A DNA stretch of 64,000 nt from Nakamurella silvestris (lineage in GTDB: Bacteria; Actinomycetota; Actinomycetes; Mycobacteriales; Nakamurellaceae): positions 1 through 64,000 of the forward strand of contig QXCQ01000133.1 in the NCBI GenBank assembly GCA_003576535.1. The letters run 5' to 3'. The notes beneath the pieces were generated by a model. It made no database searches. It was not told the origin of the DNA and saw only the letters and a list, made by a program, of their open reading frames with translations. Shown here in pieces: positions 37,555 to 46,451 of this stretch (within the stretch, counting starts at the first letter, position 1; each line of letters starts with the position of its first letter). Made by a program: the position numbers and the translations under genes.

Positions 37555-38163
37555 TTAGTGGCTGGTCAGGCGGATGGTGAAGTTCATCCGGACGTGATCG
37601 AACGGCCCGTCCGTGCCCTCGATCATGAGGGTGTAGTCGGTGTGGGTACCGGCTTTCGGAACGGTGACGGTACGGGATCCGGTGGCCCAGACCCCGCCGG
37701 ACGGACCCGCCAGCCAGGAGTCCCGTTCGAGCATCGAGGCGTAGATCTTGAGCGTCGCTCCCACCCCGGCGGGCACGGTCTTCTTATTGACCCCCTCGTA
37801 GTACACGGGGTAGGTGTAGTCGTGATCGCTGTAGTAGTGCTGCTGGCCTCCGTAGTTCCATTTGCTCCCACGGTTAACACTGAAACCGGGTTGATCCTGA
37901 ATCAGGAAGGCCGGATTGAGGTTCGCGAAATCACCGGGGTTGGCACCCTTGTCGCCGTCGTCGTAGACGTGGACCGAGACCAGGCTGACGGTGACGGTGT
38001 GCTGATCGAGCTTGTCGACGTAGGGCCGGTAGTTGATCTCCAGGGCGGAAGCGGAAACCTCCGGAGCGGCCGACGCGGCCGAGGCAGCCTGCGGCAGCAC
38101 GAGCCCGGCGGCAAGTATCCCGCCCATGGTGGCCAGCAAGAACTTCGTGGACGTGAGGTGCAT
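37555..38163 (-). CDS. Secreted protein of unknown function
   Basis: Predicted 202-residue exported protein: signal peptide of about 28 residues ending QAASA, then a beta-rich mature part with repeated Tyr/Asp-rich stretches (GGQQHYYSDHDYTYPVYYEG). No catalytic motif recognised. ATG 38163 follows AGGAGC. It lies downstream of the retron in the same direction but is separated by hairpin A copy 6, so it is probably transcribed from its own promoter. Confidence 0.75.
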   Translation of the reverse strand: MHLTSTKFLLATMGGILAAGLVLPQAASAASAAPEVSASALEINYRPYVDKLDQHTVTVSLVSVHVYDDGDKGANPGDFANLNPAFLIQDQPGFSVNRGSKWNYGGQQHYYSDHDYTYPVYYEGVNKKTVPAGVGATLKIYASMLERDSWLAGPSGGVWATGSRTVTVPKAGTHTDYTLMIEGTDGPFDHVRMNFTIRLTSH

Positions 38164-38313
38164 CGGGGTGCTCCTGGTCTCGTGGATCAACGCCGTTGAA
38201 CGGGGCGATCAGGACGAACGGGGACCGGCTGGTGTCCGTTTCGTACCTCAACGCGGTGCTGCTCAGAGTTGTTGAGCCGACGAATGCCGACCCGAACGAT
38301 TGTTGGGCGCGGG

Positions 38314-38383
38314 GTTCCCGCGCACCGTTCCGGGATCGGCGCACCCTGCAGCGTGCGCGGATCCACGAACGGTGCGCGAGAAC
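38314..38383. repeat. 70-bp hairpin element, family A copy 6 (left flank of retron)
   Basis: GTTCCCGCGCACCGTTC / GAACGGTGCGCGAGAAC ends with inner GGATCGGCGCAC / GTGCGCGGATCC. It lies 7 bases after the reverse transcriptase stop. Most similar to copy 7 on the other side of the retron. Confidence 0.88.
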
Positions 38384-38390
38384 GAGGGGG

Positions 38391-39701
38391 TCAGTCCCAG
38401 ACGATCCGGTCGAACATCGCTGCCAGCTTCGCCCCACGCCCCGGGTTCAGCGAGCCGGCCCAGCTGACCCGTCCCTGCAGGTGGGCCCGGAAGTCGTCAT
38501 GGCCGTCGCGGTTGGCCGCCGCCGGTCCGTTGACCCGGCAGTCGTGCAGGACGGCCCTGAGCCGGTCGTACTCCGGCCGGGCCAGGTTGGTCCACTCGTT
38601 CACCACGATCCCCGTCACCACCTGACGTTGGTGGTGACGACGGACGCGGGATTTGGCGTCGTTCACCCGGAATCCCTCGGCCGCGGCCATGGAGGTCACT
38701 GCGGCGACCACACTGTCGGGATGCCGCACCTGGGGACCGGAGAAGGTCAGGTCGTCGGCGTAGCGGGTGTACCGCAACCCGGCCGCATCCGCGTAGGCCT
38801 GCAGCCGCCGGTCCAGCGAGTACAGGATCAGGTTCGCCAACTGCGGGGAGGTCGGCGCGCCCTGCGGCAGGTGCGGGGTCCCCAGACTTCGGCGGAGACG
38901 GAAGTTCCTGGCCTCACCGGGGCGATCGGGCATCACACTCAGCACCGCCACCGGCGTGGCATGGGTGGTCAGGCCGGTCAGCAGATGGGCCACCGGCTCG
39001 GGGAACCCGGCCGCCCGCAGCACCCCCCAGACCCGTCCGGCGGTGATGCCGGCGAAGAAGTGCTCCAGATCCAGGTTCACCACCGTCCCGGCGCCGACGT
39101 GCAGGGCCGCGCCGGTGACGGCGGAGCGACCCGGGACGAAACCGTGGGCCGCCGGGTGCACCGGGATCAGCCCGATGATCTCCTCCAGGATGCGCCGTTG
39201 AACCGTCAGCAGCCGAGGTTTGGGGGCCTCGATCAGCCGCGGTCCGCCGGGCCGCATCCGCCAGTGGTACCGGTAGTGGGCGATCCGCGGGTCATGGGCC
39301 CGGCGGGCGCGCAGCGCGGTGTCGGCCAGCAGTTCCAGTTCGTCGAGGTCCAGGTCGAGGAGATCGGCGAGTGCGCCCGCATGGTCGAGCACCGGGGTGG
39401 GGAACGGCCGCAGGACCGTCGAGGTCGGTGTGCTGAACCGTCGGACCGGTCGCGGCAGGGGACCTGATTTCCGGTGGGCTCGTTCCAGGGCGGCGCTGCG
39501 CAGGACGAACGCGGCCAGCTCCCGGGGACGGTCGAGGGGTGGGCGCGGGTAGGCCGTCAGGACCTCGCGGACCAGGCGTTTCAGCCATTTCGGCTGTTGC
39601 CCGAGGGTCCTGCCCAACCGTTTGCGCGCGGCCTTCGGCGCCCATTTCCCGGCCAGCATCGCATCGGCGAGGGCGGCGGCCAGCCGCTGGTCGCGGTCCA
39701 T
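38391..39701 (-). CDS. Retron-type reverse transcriptase
   Basis: Predicted 436-residue RNA-directed DNA polymerase that would copy part of its own RNA into multicopy single-stranded DNA. Residues about 1-110 are a basic helical extension; the RT core is about 140-370. Seen: HGFVPGRS (186-193), motif [12 protein letters not shown] with catalytic D211, motif [13 protein letters not shown] (279-290), motif C YADD (314-317), and VTG (362-364) in [10 protein letters not shown], a retron mark for recognising the RNA. The NAxxH element of retron domain X appears as GAALH (197-201). ATG 39701, or GTG one codon earlier, follows 13 nt after the ncRNA. No ligase, maturase or integrase domain, so group II introns are excluded. 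No effector domain recognised. Confidence 0.93.
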   Translation of the reverse strand: MDRDQRLAAALADAMLAGKWAPKAARKRLGRTLGQQPKWLKRLVREVLTAYPRPPLDRPRELAAFVLRSAALERAHRKSGPLPRPVRRFSTPTSTVLRPFPTPVLDHAGALADLLDLDLDELELLADTALRARRAHDPRIAHYRYHWRMRPGGPRLIEAPKPRLLTVQRRILEEIIGLIPVHPAAHGFVPGRSAVTGAALHVGAGTVVNLDLEHFFAGITAGRVWGVLRAAGFPEPVAHLLTGLTTHATPVAVLSVMPDRPGEARNFRLRRSLGTPHLPQGAPTSPQLANLILYSLDRRLQAYADAAGLRYTRYADDLTFSGPQVRHPDSVVAAVTSMAAAEGFRVNDAKSRVRRHHQRQVVTGIVVNEWTNLARPEYDRLRAVLHDCRVNGPAAANRDGHDDFRAHLQGRVSWAGSLNPGRGAKLAAMFDRIVWD

Positions 39702-39714
39702 CACGCACCGTGAA

Positions 39715-39882
39715 GGATGTGGCAGCGGTGGACGACCTGTCCCTGCTGGGCGGGCAGGTGTGTGCGCGGAGCGCACCGCCCTGCCTGCATGGTGGTGCCA
39801 ACTGCGGTGATCGCACCCCGGGGGTACCCCGGAGAGGCCGGGTCGTTGCCGACCGGCGTTCTCGTCCCCCGCTGCCACATCC
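39715..39882 (-). ncRNA. Retron msr-msd RNA (predicted)
   Basis: A 168-nt segment directly before the RT gene. Its two ends, 39862-39882 (a1) and 39715-39735 (a2), are a 21-nt inverted repeat with 20 of 21 positions pairing (core GGATGTGGCAGCGG / CCGCTGCCACATCC; the only mismatch is G with A). Inside, in transcript order: GCCGGTCG-GCAA-CGA(C)CCGGC (39837-39857), CUCCGGGG-loop-CCCCGGGG-type hairpin (39816-39834), then a long msd-like hairpin with GGCAGG ... GTGCGC-TCC-GCGCAC ... CCTGCC (39753-39785). A G at 39861 directly after a1 is the candidate branching guanosine. Size, order and position fit retrons. Structure is hand-drawn. Confidence 0.85.
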
Positions 39883-39935
39883 GACCAGCTTCTCACGAGC
39901 CCCGTCGGCCCACCGGGCCTGTCCTCAGCCGGCCT

Positions 39936-40005
39936 GTTCCCGCGCACGGAACCGGGATCGGCGCACCCTGCAGCGTGCGCCGATCCCTGAACGGTGCGCG
40001 GGAAC
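39936..40005. repeat. 70-bp hairpin element, family A copy 7 (right flank of retron)
   Basis: GTTCCCGCGCAC / GTGCGCGGGAAC ends; inner GGGATCGGCGCA / TGCGCCGATCCC. Shares the centre ACCGGGATCGGCGCACCCTG with copy 6. Its last base is the last base of the stop codon of the DUF1116 gene. Begins 53 bp before the retron RNA. Confidence 0.88.
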
Positions 40006-41444
40006 TACTCCACGACAGCCGCAGCCAGCGCCTCGATCGCCTGGGTGAAACACACCATCGGCGGGGTCACCAGACCGGCACCGACCTGACCGGTGCCGGG
40101 GCGGCGGCCCGCCATCCCGGTGTTGATCTGCGGCAGGATGCCCGTCCGCAGCACCGTGGTGACGTCGATCCCGGTCGGGGCACCGCGGAACTCCAAAATC
40201 GGCACCGGGAAGGCCGGGTTCTCGGCGACCGTGATCTCGTACATCCGGGTGGTGGTGGCCAGCGCATCCGGGACGGCCCCGCCGACCAGTCGGACGATCG
40301 CCGGGGCGGTGGCCATCACGAGCCCGCCGATGCCCATGGTCTCGGTGATCGCCGAGTCGCCGATGTCGGGGTTGGCGTCATCGGCGGTGAAGCCGGCGAG
40401 GAACAGCCCTTGCGGGTAGTTCGCCGGTCCGGTGAACCAGCGGTTGCCCGTGCCGGACACCTGGATCCCGAAATCGGTGCCGTTGCGTGCCATCGCCGTG
40501 ACGACCGAGGAGCCGGGGACGTCCCGCGCGGCATCCCCCATGAGCTTGCCGGCCGGCATCACCAGGTTGAGGAAGAAGTGGTCGTTGCCGGAGACGAACC
40601 GCGCCACCTCGGCCACCTCGGCCGCCGGCAGCCCGGAGGAGATGAGATCGGGCAGCAGCTCCCGGAGGAACATCAGGGTTCCGGCCCGGTTGCGGTTGTG
40701 GCCCTCGTCGCCCATCTGCACCATCTGGCCGATGATCGCGGTGATGTCGACCGGCCCCGCCGCGCCGACCGCCCGCGCCCGAACGGCGACGGCCAGGGCG
40801 GGGCCGAGGACCGCCGTCATCCAGCGCAGCCGGACCAGCACCTCCTCCGAGTAGGCCCCGTAGCGCAGCACCTTGCCCAGGCCCTCGTTCAGCGAGCAGT
40901 AGGCGATGTTCCCGGTGGTGACGTCCTGGAGCCGGAACAACCACATGGACGGTGAGATCACCCCGGCCATCGGACCGACGGCATGGTGGTGGTGGCACGG
41001 GCTGAGCGAGATCGGGCTGCCGTCGGCCAGCGTCCCGGCCGCCAACATCGTCTCGGCGGCCACCGCGTCGGCGGCCAGTCCTTCGAAGATCATCGCCCCG
41101 ATCAGTGCCCCGCGCATCGGCCCGGAGGCCCGCTCCCAGGTGATCGGCGGTCCGGCGTGGCAGAACTGGCCGGGGGTCAGGCCGAGTGCCTCGCTCGCGG
41201 GCAGCACATCGATGAGCACCGCCCGGGTGGCCAGCATCCGGCTCGCGGCGAGGGCGTTGGCCGCGACGGTGCGCGGGTCGGCGAGCACGGCAGCGAGGGC
41301 CGCGGGATCGTAGCCCTCGCTCACCGGCGGCCGCCAGTCCACGGAGGTCACGGTCGCCGCTTGGGAGCGCAGGGCCTCGGCCATCAGGTCGACCCCGGCG
41401 GAGATGACGGCGGGTGGGCCGGCGAGCAGGTCGGCGATGGTCAC
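40005..41444 (-). CDS. DUF1116 protein, oxamate carbamoyltransferase subunit AllG-like
   Basis: Predicted 479-residue cytoplasmic protein of the DUF1116 / YlbE (AllG) family. Family stretches include FCHAGPPITWERASGPMRGALIGAMIFEG, then MGDEGHNRNRAGTLMFLRELLP and GSGTGNRWF-like VSGTGNRWFTGPANYPQGLF. In E. coli the YlbE and YlbF proteins with FdrA form the oxamate carbamoyltransferase of anaerobic allantoin breakdown, making carbamoyl phosphate. Its start overlaps the FdrA stop (ATGA). Third and last gene of the operon. Confidence 0.88.
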   Translation of the reverse strand: MTIADLLAGPPAVISAGVDLMAEALRSQAATVTSVDWRPPVSEGYDPAALAAVLADPRTVAANALAASRMLATRAVLIDVLPASEALGLTPGQFCHAGPPITWERASGPMRGALIGAMIFEGLAADAVAAETMLAAGTLADGSPISLSPCHHHHAVGPMAGVISPSMWLFRLQDVTTGNIAYCSLNEGLGKVLRYGAYSEEVLVRLRWMTAVLGPALAVAVRARAVGAAGPVDITAIIGQMVQMGDEGHNRNRAGTLMFLRELLPDLISSGLPAAEVAEVARFVSGNDHFFLNLVMPAGKLMGDAARDVPGSSVVTAMARNGTDFGIQVSGTGNRWFTGPANYPQGLFLAGFTADDANPDIGDSAITETMGIGGLVMATAPAIVRLVGGAVPDALATTTRMYEITVAENPAFPVPILEFRGAPTGIDVTTVLRTGILPQINTGMAGRRPGTGQVGAGLVTPPMVCFTQAIEALAAAVVE

Positions 41445-43003
41445 ACGGACTCCTTGGCGGGCTGGTACTGGTGCGCGTGGGCGGTGTCGCGGTCCGACCC
41501 GAGGGCGGTGCCGGCGGCGAAACGGGCGGCGGCGGCGTTGGACAGGAAGACATGGGCCCCGGCCGCGGTCAGGGCGCTGATCTGGGCGGACCGACCCTGC
41601 GGATCGGAGCTGGTCCCGCAGAGGGAGACGACGACCGTCAGCTGCCGACCGTCGTCGGCGGCGGTCTGCCGGGCCTGCCGGATCTCCGGTGCCAGCCGGC
41701 CCGCCGGGTCGGCCTCCGCGCCGTGTCCCAGCACCACGTCGAGCAGGACGGTCGCAACCTCCGGGTCGGCCGCCTGGGTGTGGAGCAGCTCCAACCTCAG
41801 CGAGGGGTCGATCATCGGGTGGGCCCGCCCGCGGGTGAACTCGTCGTCGCCGAGATCGACGACGGCATGTCCCGTCCCGGCCAACGGCGGACGCCCGCCG
41901 ACACTCGGTGGCAGCCCCAGCTCCGGACGGAGCGGGATGTTGGAGCGGATGTCACCCAGCAGTTCCCCGGCCACCAGCATCGCCTCGTCGGCCAGGGTGC
42001 CGCCGGAGAACAGACCCCGCAACAGGCCGGGGGTGGTGTCCGCAGGTCCGGCCGCGGGCCAGTGGGCCCAGTGCGGGACCGGTCGGCCGAGGGTTCCCAG
42101 GACCGACTCGACCGAGCTGGTGATGTCCGGCAGGCCCGCTCCCAGCAGCACGGAGGTGACGGGGGTGGACAGACCCGAGGCGACGGCCAGGACGCGCTCG
42201 GCGGTGGCGGGGTGGGCCGGCTTGGAGATGAGCACGATGTGGTCGGTGCCCGGGTCGGCGTCCAACAGGGTCAGGGCGCGTTCGGCCGATCGGCCGCCGA
42301 CCGGGCCGGAGAGGTCCCGGCCGCCGAGGCCCAGGACGTGGGAGATCCCGACCCCGGCCTCGTCCAGCAGGCAGGTGAGCTGCTGGGCGCCGGTTCCGGA
42401 GGCGGCGACGACCCCGACCCGACCGGGTTGGACCGCGTTGGCGAACCCCAGACCCAGACCCCCGATGATCGCGGTTCCGCAGTCCGGGCCCATCACCAGC
42501 AGGCCGGTCCGGGCTGCGGTTTCCTTCAGCAGGATCTCGTGTTCGACCGGCACGTTGTCGGAGAAGATCATCACGTGTCGACCGGCGGCGAGGGCGTCCA
42601 TGGCCTCACCGATGACGTACGGACCCGGCACGGTCAGCAGCACGACCGCTGCGTCCGGGGCGGCCAGTGCTGCGGCCCGCACCGTCCGGGGCGGGGCGAC
42701 GGCCCCGAAACCACCACCGGTGTGAGCGGCGGCCTCGACCGCCGACAGGGCCGTGTCGATCGCGGCGAGCCCGGCTCCGATCGCGGCCTGGTCCTCCCCG
42801 CGCAGTGCGATCAGCAGATCCTGCGGTCCGGTGCCCTCCGGGATGGTGAATCCCAGGCCGATGGTCAGTTCGACGTTCAGTTCGGTGGCCATGGCGACCT
42901 GGGCGGCGAGGATCCCCGGTGCCGCCGAGGCCGCCTGGGCGATCCTGAGCAGGGTCACCGAATCGTGGTAGACCCCCTGGCGGGTGTCGACGTGGTCAGT
43001 CAT
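41441..43003 (-). CDS. FdrA-like acyl-CoA synthetase-fold protein
   Basis: Predicted 520-residue protein resembling succinyl-CoA synthetase alpha subunits and FdrA/AllF. Visible: MGPDCGTAIIGGLGLGFANAVQPGRVGVVAASGTGAQQL (phosphate/nucleotide loop region) and VLGLGGRDLSGPVGG. In E. coli FdrA is a subunit of the oxamate carbamoyltransferase, with partners exactly like the two neighbours here. Translationally coupled to the DUF1116 gene. Confidence 0.87.
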   Translation of the reverse strand: MTDHVDTRQGVYHDSVTLLRIAQAASAAPGILAAQVAMATELNVELTIGLGFTIPEGTGPQDLLIALRGEDQAAIGAGLAAIDTALSAVEAAAHTGGGFGAVAPPRTVRAAALAAPDAAVVLLTVPGPYVIGEAMDALAAGRHVMIFSDNVPVEHEILLKETAARTGLLVMGPDCGTAIIGGLGLGFANAVQPGRVGVVAASGTGAQQLTCLLDEAGVGISHVLGLGGRDLSGPVGGRSAERALTLLDADPGTDHIVLISKPAHPATAERVLAVASGLSTPVTSVLLGAGLPDITSSVESVLGTLGRPVPHWAHWPAAGPADTTPGLLRGLFSGGTLADEAMLVAGELLGDIRSNIPLRPELGLPPSVGGRPPLAGTGHAVVDLGDDEFTRGRAHPMIDPSLRLELLHTQAADPEVATVLLDVVLGHGAEADPAGRLAPEIRQARQTAADDGRQLTVVVSLCGTSSDPQGRSAQISALTAAGAHVFLSNAAAARFAAGTALGSDRDTAHAHQYQPAKESV

Positions 43004-43118
43004 CTGTGGTGCTCTCCTGGTTCTGCCCGCGAAGCCGCGAGGGCCGGTGTTCGATGGTCGGACAGCAGGTACCGCAATCCCCGGTGGTGGCCGGTTCGAC
43101 CGTGATCGGCGGAGGTGT

Positions 43119-44072
43119 TCAAGCGGATTTCCTGCCGGCGCCGCGGGCGTGCACCCGGTTCCGTCCGCTCTGCGCCGACGGCTGGGTCAGACCGAGCAGC
43201 AATCCGGTGGCCAGGTCCGCGCCGCTGGTGTGACCGACGGCGAGCAGTCGATCAAGGGCCCCGGGGAGCAGCTGCGGGTTCGCGGTCCGCCGGTCGAGGG
43301 CACGGAGGACGGCGAGGGTCTCGGTGCTCGCGTGCCCGGCGGTGGCCATCCGCAGCAGGTCGGCGGAGAAGACCGTGGTCCGCTCGGTCAGGCCGCCGGA
43401 CATCGCGACCCCGATCTGCTGCACCAGCGCGGCCCGGCCGAGGGCGTGCAGCCCGACGAGCAGCCCCGCGAGGATGTCGTCACCACCCGGGGTGAGGCCC
43501 GCGCCGAGGCCCACCAGGCCGGTGACCGCCGTGCGCAGCCCGGCGGCGTCCTGCTCGGCCAGGGCCTCCTGCAGTCGGACGAGCGGGGCGGCCGGGATAC
43601 CGATCGGAGCGCCGAGCATCCGCTCGCGGAAGGTGTTGATGCAGGTCGGATCGGCTTGCAGGATTCCCACTGCGGTCGGGTAGATGCGGGTGGGGCGGAT
43701 CTGCCAGCCCTGGAGCCTGATCGACCCGGCACCGACGAAGACCGGGTCGCCGCCGGTGAAGGTGCGGAACGGCCGGGCCTCGGCGGAGACGTCGAGTCGG
43801 ATGCCGTGGGGCACCCCGGAGGCTTCGGCGGCGAGCAGTCCGATCACCCGGGTGCCGGCAGGGGTGTCGACGGCCAGGGCCATCGCCGAGTACCAACTGG
43901 CCAGCACCTCGCCGGCCAGCAGCGGGCCGTTGACGAGAGGGAGCACGGCCTGGGCGGCGACCGCCGGGCACTGGCGTGCGCCGGGCGCCGTCGTCGCGGG
44001 CGCTGTGGAGGAGGGCGCTGTGGGGGAGGGCGCTGCGGAGCCGGAAGCGGCTGGACCGGTGAATTCGGACAT
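43119..44072 (-). CDS. DUF2877 protein, YlbF/AllH-like
   Basis: Predicted 317-residue protein. The conserved core VGLGAGLTPGGDDILAGLLVGL is the DUF2877 signature, and TTVFSADLLRMATAGHASTETLAVL follows. Third subunit of the oxamate carbamoyltransferase family set. The first 30 residues are low in complexity (Ala/Ser/Pro). ATG 44072 chosen over a 24-base longer form. 115 bp ahead of the FdrA gene. Confidence 0.82.
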   Translation of the reverse strand: MSEFTGPAASGSAAPSPTAPSSTAPATTAPGARQCPAVAAQAVLPLVNGPLLAGEVLASWYSAMALAVDTPAGTRVIGLLAAEASGVPHGIRLDVSAEARPFRTFTGGDPVFVGAGSIRLQGWQIRPTRIYPTAVGILQADPTCINTFRERMLGAPIGIPAAPLVRLQEALAEQDAAGLRTAVTGLVGLGAGLTPGGDDILAGLLVGLHALGRAALVQQIGVAMSGGLTERTTVFSADLLRMATAGHASTETLAVLRALDRRTANPQLLPGALDRLLAVGHTSGADLATGLLLGLTQPSAQSGRNRVHARGAGRKSA

Positions 44073-44416
44073 GTCAGGTATCTGGCCCCTCGTCATGCCT
44101 GCGGGTGGATGCCCACGGGGAAGTGCGCTCGAGCGGGAAAACCCGAAGTCCGGGGTACGGCAGGGCTTTCCACACGCGGGGGCTGCTCGGGCGGGGTGCC
44201 TGGCGAGGTGCCTGCACCGTGTTCCAGCGGCCCGGGTCTGACGCTAGCGGGGTGCGAACCGGGCGACCCATGACAAGTTCTGACGACAGATGCCCCGATC
44301 TGCGGTTGAATACGCCAAGATGAGGTGAATTCAACGGGTGTGGTCCGACCGGTTCCGTCGGCGGTCCCCCTGGAGCACGGACCAGAGAACGTTCCGACCA
44401 GAGATCGAGGCGGCGT
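44073..44416. other. 344-bp divergent promoter region
   Basis: Between the oxamate carbamoyltransferase-like operon and pucR. It holds the GTTGAAT / ATTCAAC inverted repeat (44305-44335) and no gene. Long stretches have low-information GC-rich sequence. Confidence 0.6.
44305..44335. promoter_or_regulatory. Candidate PucR operator
   Basis: GTTGAAT and ATTCAAC arms (7 bp each, perfect) separated by 17 bp in the divergent promoter region, 82 bases before pucR. Spacing fits two helical turns. The assignment to PucR is by location. Confidence 0.5.
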
Positions 44417-46156
44417 ATGAATCCTGCAGTTCCCGGCTCCGCGCCGGCCGGTGTGAGCGACCCGGCCGACCAGCACATCGACGAGCCCGGTTCCTGGCGG
44501 CTGCGGACCGAGGTCGGTTCGACCCCGGGCATTCGTGGGATCTCGGTGGCCGAGGTGCTCGCCCAGCCGTCCATGGCCGGGGCGAAGGTCCTGGCCGGGG
44601 CCGGTGGGCTGGGCCGGATGGTCCGCTACGTCAACATCATGGAGGTGCCGGACGTCCTGCCGTGGACCAAGGCCGATGAACTGCTGCTGACCACCGGCTA
44701 CCCGCTCCGCTCCACGCCTGACGCGCTGGAGGACTTCGTCCGGGCCCTGCACGAACGTGGACTGGCCGGGATAGCGATCAAGCTGGGCCGCTACATCCAC
44801 GAGCTGCCGGCGGCCATGCTCGAACAGGCCGAGGAGCTGAACTTCCCGGTGCTGCAGATCCCGGACGGAGTCGGTTTCGACGAGGTGCTGAACCAGATCC
44901 TGGCCAGTGTGCTCGGCCGCCAGGCGGCACTCCTGGCCCGGGGCGAGCGTGCGCACAACGAGCTGCTGCGGCTGGTGCTCAGCGGTGGCGGACTGCAGGA
45001 GGTCGCCGAGGCACTGCCCGCCCAGCTCGCCGGTCCGGAGAGCAACGACCGGGTGACGGTGCTGCACGTGGATCGGACGGGCCGCTGCACCACGCGCGCC
45101 GGGGCCGAGCTCCCCCCCAGCGCGGCCGAGCTGTTCGACCAGGACACGCTCTTCCGCACCACCGCGTTCAGCCACGGCCATCATTCGGTCGGTCCGTTGT
45201 CCGTCATCGTCGCCTCGGTGGCGGCCGAGGGGGATCACGGCCGGTTGGTGGCCATCCGCGGCGACCACCCCTGGGACGCCCAGGACCTGATCGCCCTGGA
45301 ACGGGGGGCGACCACGGCCGCCCTGGTGATCACCCGCGAACTGGCCGTGCAGACCGTCGAGGGCAAGTACCGCGGTGACTTCCTGCGGGACGTTCTGGCC
45401 GGTCGGGTCAACGCCGATGCGGCCGTGGTGGGTGCCCGTGGTTTCGGGTGGGACCTGTCCGGGCCGATGGTCGTGGTGGTCGCCGCCGCCGAGACCACCG
45501 GGGCCGACGAACCCGGGCGTCGCCGACGGGCCGAGCAGCTCGCCGTCTCCTGGGCCGCCTGGGTGCGCAGGCAGGACCCGGCCGCCGCGGCCGCCGCCTT
45601 CGCCGCCGAGGCGGTGGCGGTCCTGCACACACCGGACGGCCAGGTCCCGACCGGGGAGCGGATCACCGAACTCCTCGGCGGGCTCTCCTCCCCGCGGAGC
45701 CCTTTCGACGGTGTCGTCGGGGTCTCCCGGGTCGTCAGCTCCTCCGACGAACTGCCCAAGGCCTACACCCAGGCCTGGGAGGCGGTGCGGGTCGGCCGCA
45801 GACTGTCCGGGCCCGGCTCGGTCTCCCGTTTCGACGATCTCGGCCTGTACCGGTTGTTGTCGCTGGTGGGGGAGTCGACCGAGTTGCGGTCCTTCCTGTC
45901 GGACACCCTCGGCCCGTTGGCCGCGCCGGAGGGGGATGCCGAGTGCGACGAGCTGCGCCGGACCTTGACGGTGCTGCTGGACACCAATCTCAACGTCGCC
46001 GAGACGGCCCGCCGGTTGCATTTCCACTACAACACGCTGCGGTACCGGATCAGCAAGCTGGAACGGGTGCTGGGATCCTTCACCGACGATGCCCGGCTGC
46101 GGGCGGACCTGACGGTCGCGTTGTACGTCTGGCAGATGCGGGTGGCGCACCACTAG
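44417..46156 (+). CDS. PucR family purine catabolism regulator
   Basis: Predicted 579-residue regulator. N-terminal PucR domain (residues about 40-160: ISVAEVLAQPSMAGAKVLAG, then LLLTTGYPLRSTPDALEDFV), a GGDEF-like/unknown middle, and the C-terminal helix-turn-helix of the HTH_30 type (TLTVLLDTNLNVAETARRLHFHYNTLRYRISKLERVL). PucR proteins control purine and ureide degradation genes. Divergent from the FdrA-type operon and just upstream of the molybdenum hydroxylase operon, so it probably controls both. ATG 44417. Confidence 0.92.
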   Translation: MNPAVPGSAPAGVSDPADQHIDEPGSWRLRTEVGSTPGIRGISVAEVLAQPSMAGAKVLAGAGGLGRMVRYVNIMEVPDVLPWTKADELLLTTGYPLRSTPDALEDFVRALHERGLAGIAIKLGRYIHELPAAMLEQAEELNFPVLQIPDGVGFDEVLNQILASVLGRQAALLARGERAHNELLRLVLSGGGLQEVAEALPAQLAGPESNDRVTVLHVDRTGRCTTRAGAELPPSAAELFDQDTLFRTTAFSHGHHSVGPLSVIVASVAAEGDHGRLVAIRGDHPWDAQDLIALERGATTAALVITRELAVQTVEGKYRGDFLRDVLAGRVNADAAVVGARGFGWDLSGPMVVVVAAAETTGADEPGRRRRAEQLAVSWAAWVRRQDPAAAAAAFAAEAVAVLHTPDGQVPTGERITELLGGLSSPRSPFDGVVGVSRVVSSSDELPKAYTQAWEAVRVGRRLSGPGSVSRFDDLGLYRLLSLVGESTELRSFLSDTLGPLAAPEGDAECDELRRTLTVLLDTNLNVAETARRLHFHYNTLRYRISKLERVLGSFTDDARLRADLTVALYVWQMRVAHH

Positions 46157-46200
46157 GTCCAGGCGCGTGCCAGGGCCGCAACGTCCAGGGCAGGGAACCT

Positions 46201-46293
46201 CAGGGGCGGGAAACGTCGGGGCGGGAAATGTCGGGGCGGGAAACGTCGGGGCGGGAAATGTCGGGGTAGGAAATGTCGGGGCGGGAAACGTCG
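46201..46293. repeat. 15-bp tandem repeat array
   Basis: Six units of CGGGGCGGGAAA(C/T)GT with few changes, all on one strand, starting 45 bp after the pucR stop and ending 158 bp before the first molybdenum hydroxylase gene. The unit alternates between C and T at one position. Confidence 0.88.
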
Positions 46294-46331
46294 TTGTCAT
46301 CACTCGCCGGTAGAACTGAACCCGAGGCCGG

Positions 46332-46347
46332 TGTTGCCTTGGCAACA
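46332..46347. promoter_or_regulatory. Palindrome upstream of cox-type operon
   Basis: TGTTGCCTTGGCAACA, perfect 7-bp arms around TT, 105 bp before coxM-like ATG. A probable operator for the molybdenum hydroxylase operon. Confidence 0.65.
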
Positions 46348-46451
46348 ACCGCCATTCCCCGCCGGAGGTCGTCGGGAGAGGATGCTTCACAACCTGTTGG
46401 CCGGTCGGTGTGGATCGGTACCGGCGAGCGCGGCACAGGAAAGGTAGGGCT

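Noticed and set aside
38391-39701. Group II intron or diversity-generating retroelement RT
   Set aside because: No maturase or HNH domain, no intron RNA domain V-like element, no template/variable repeat pair; VTG motif and upstream a1/a2 repeat fit a retron.
46201-46293. CRISPR array
   Set aside because: Units are directly tandem without spacers, only 15 bp long, and no cas genes are present.
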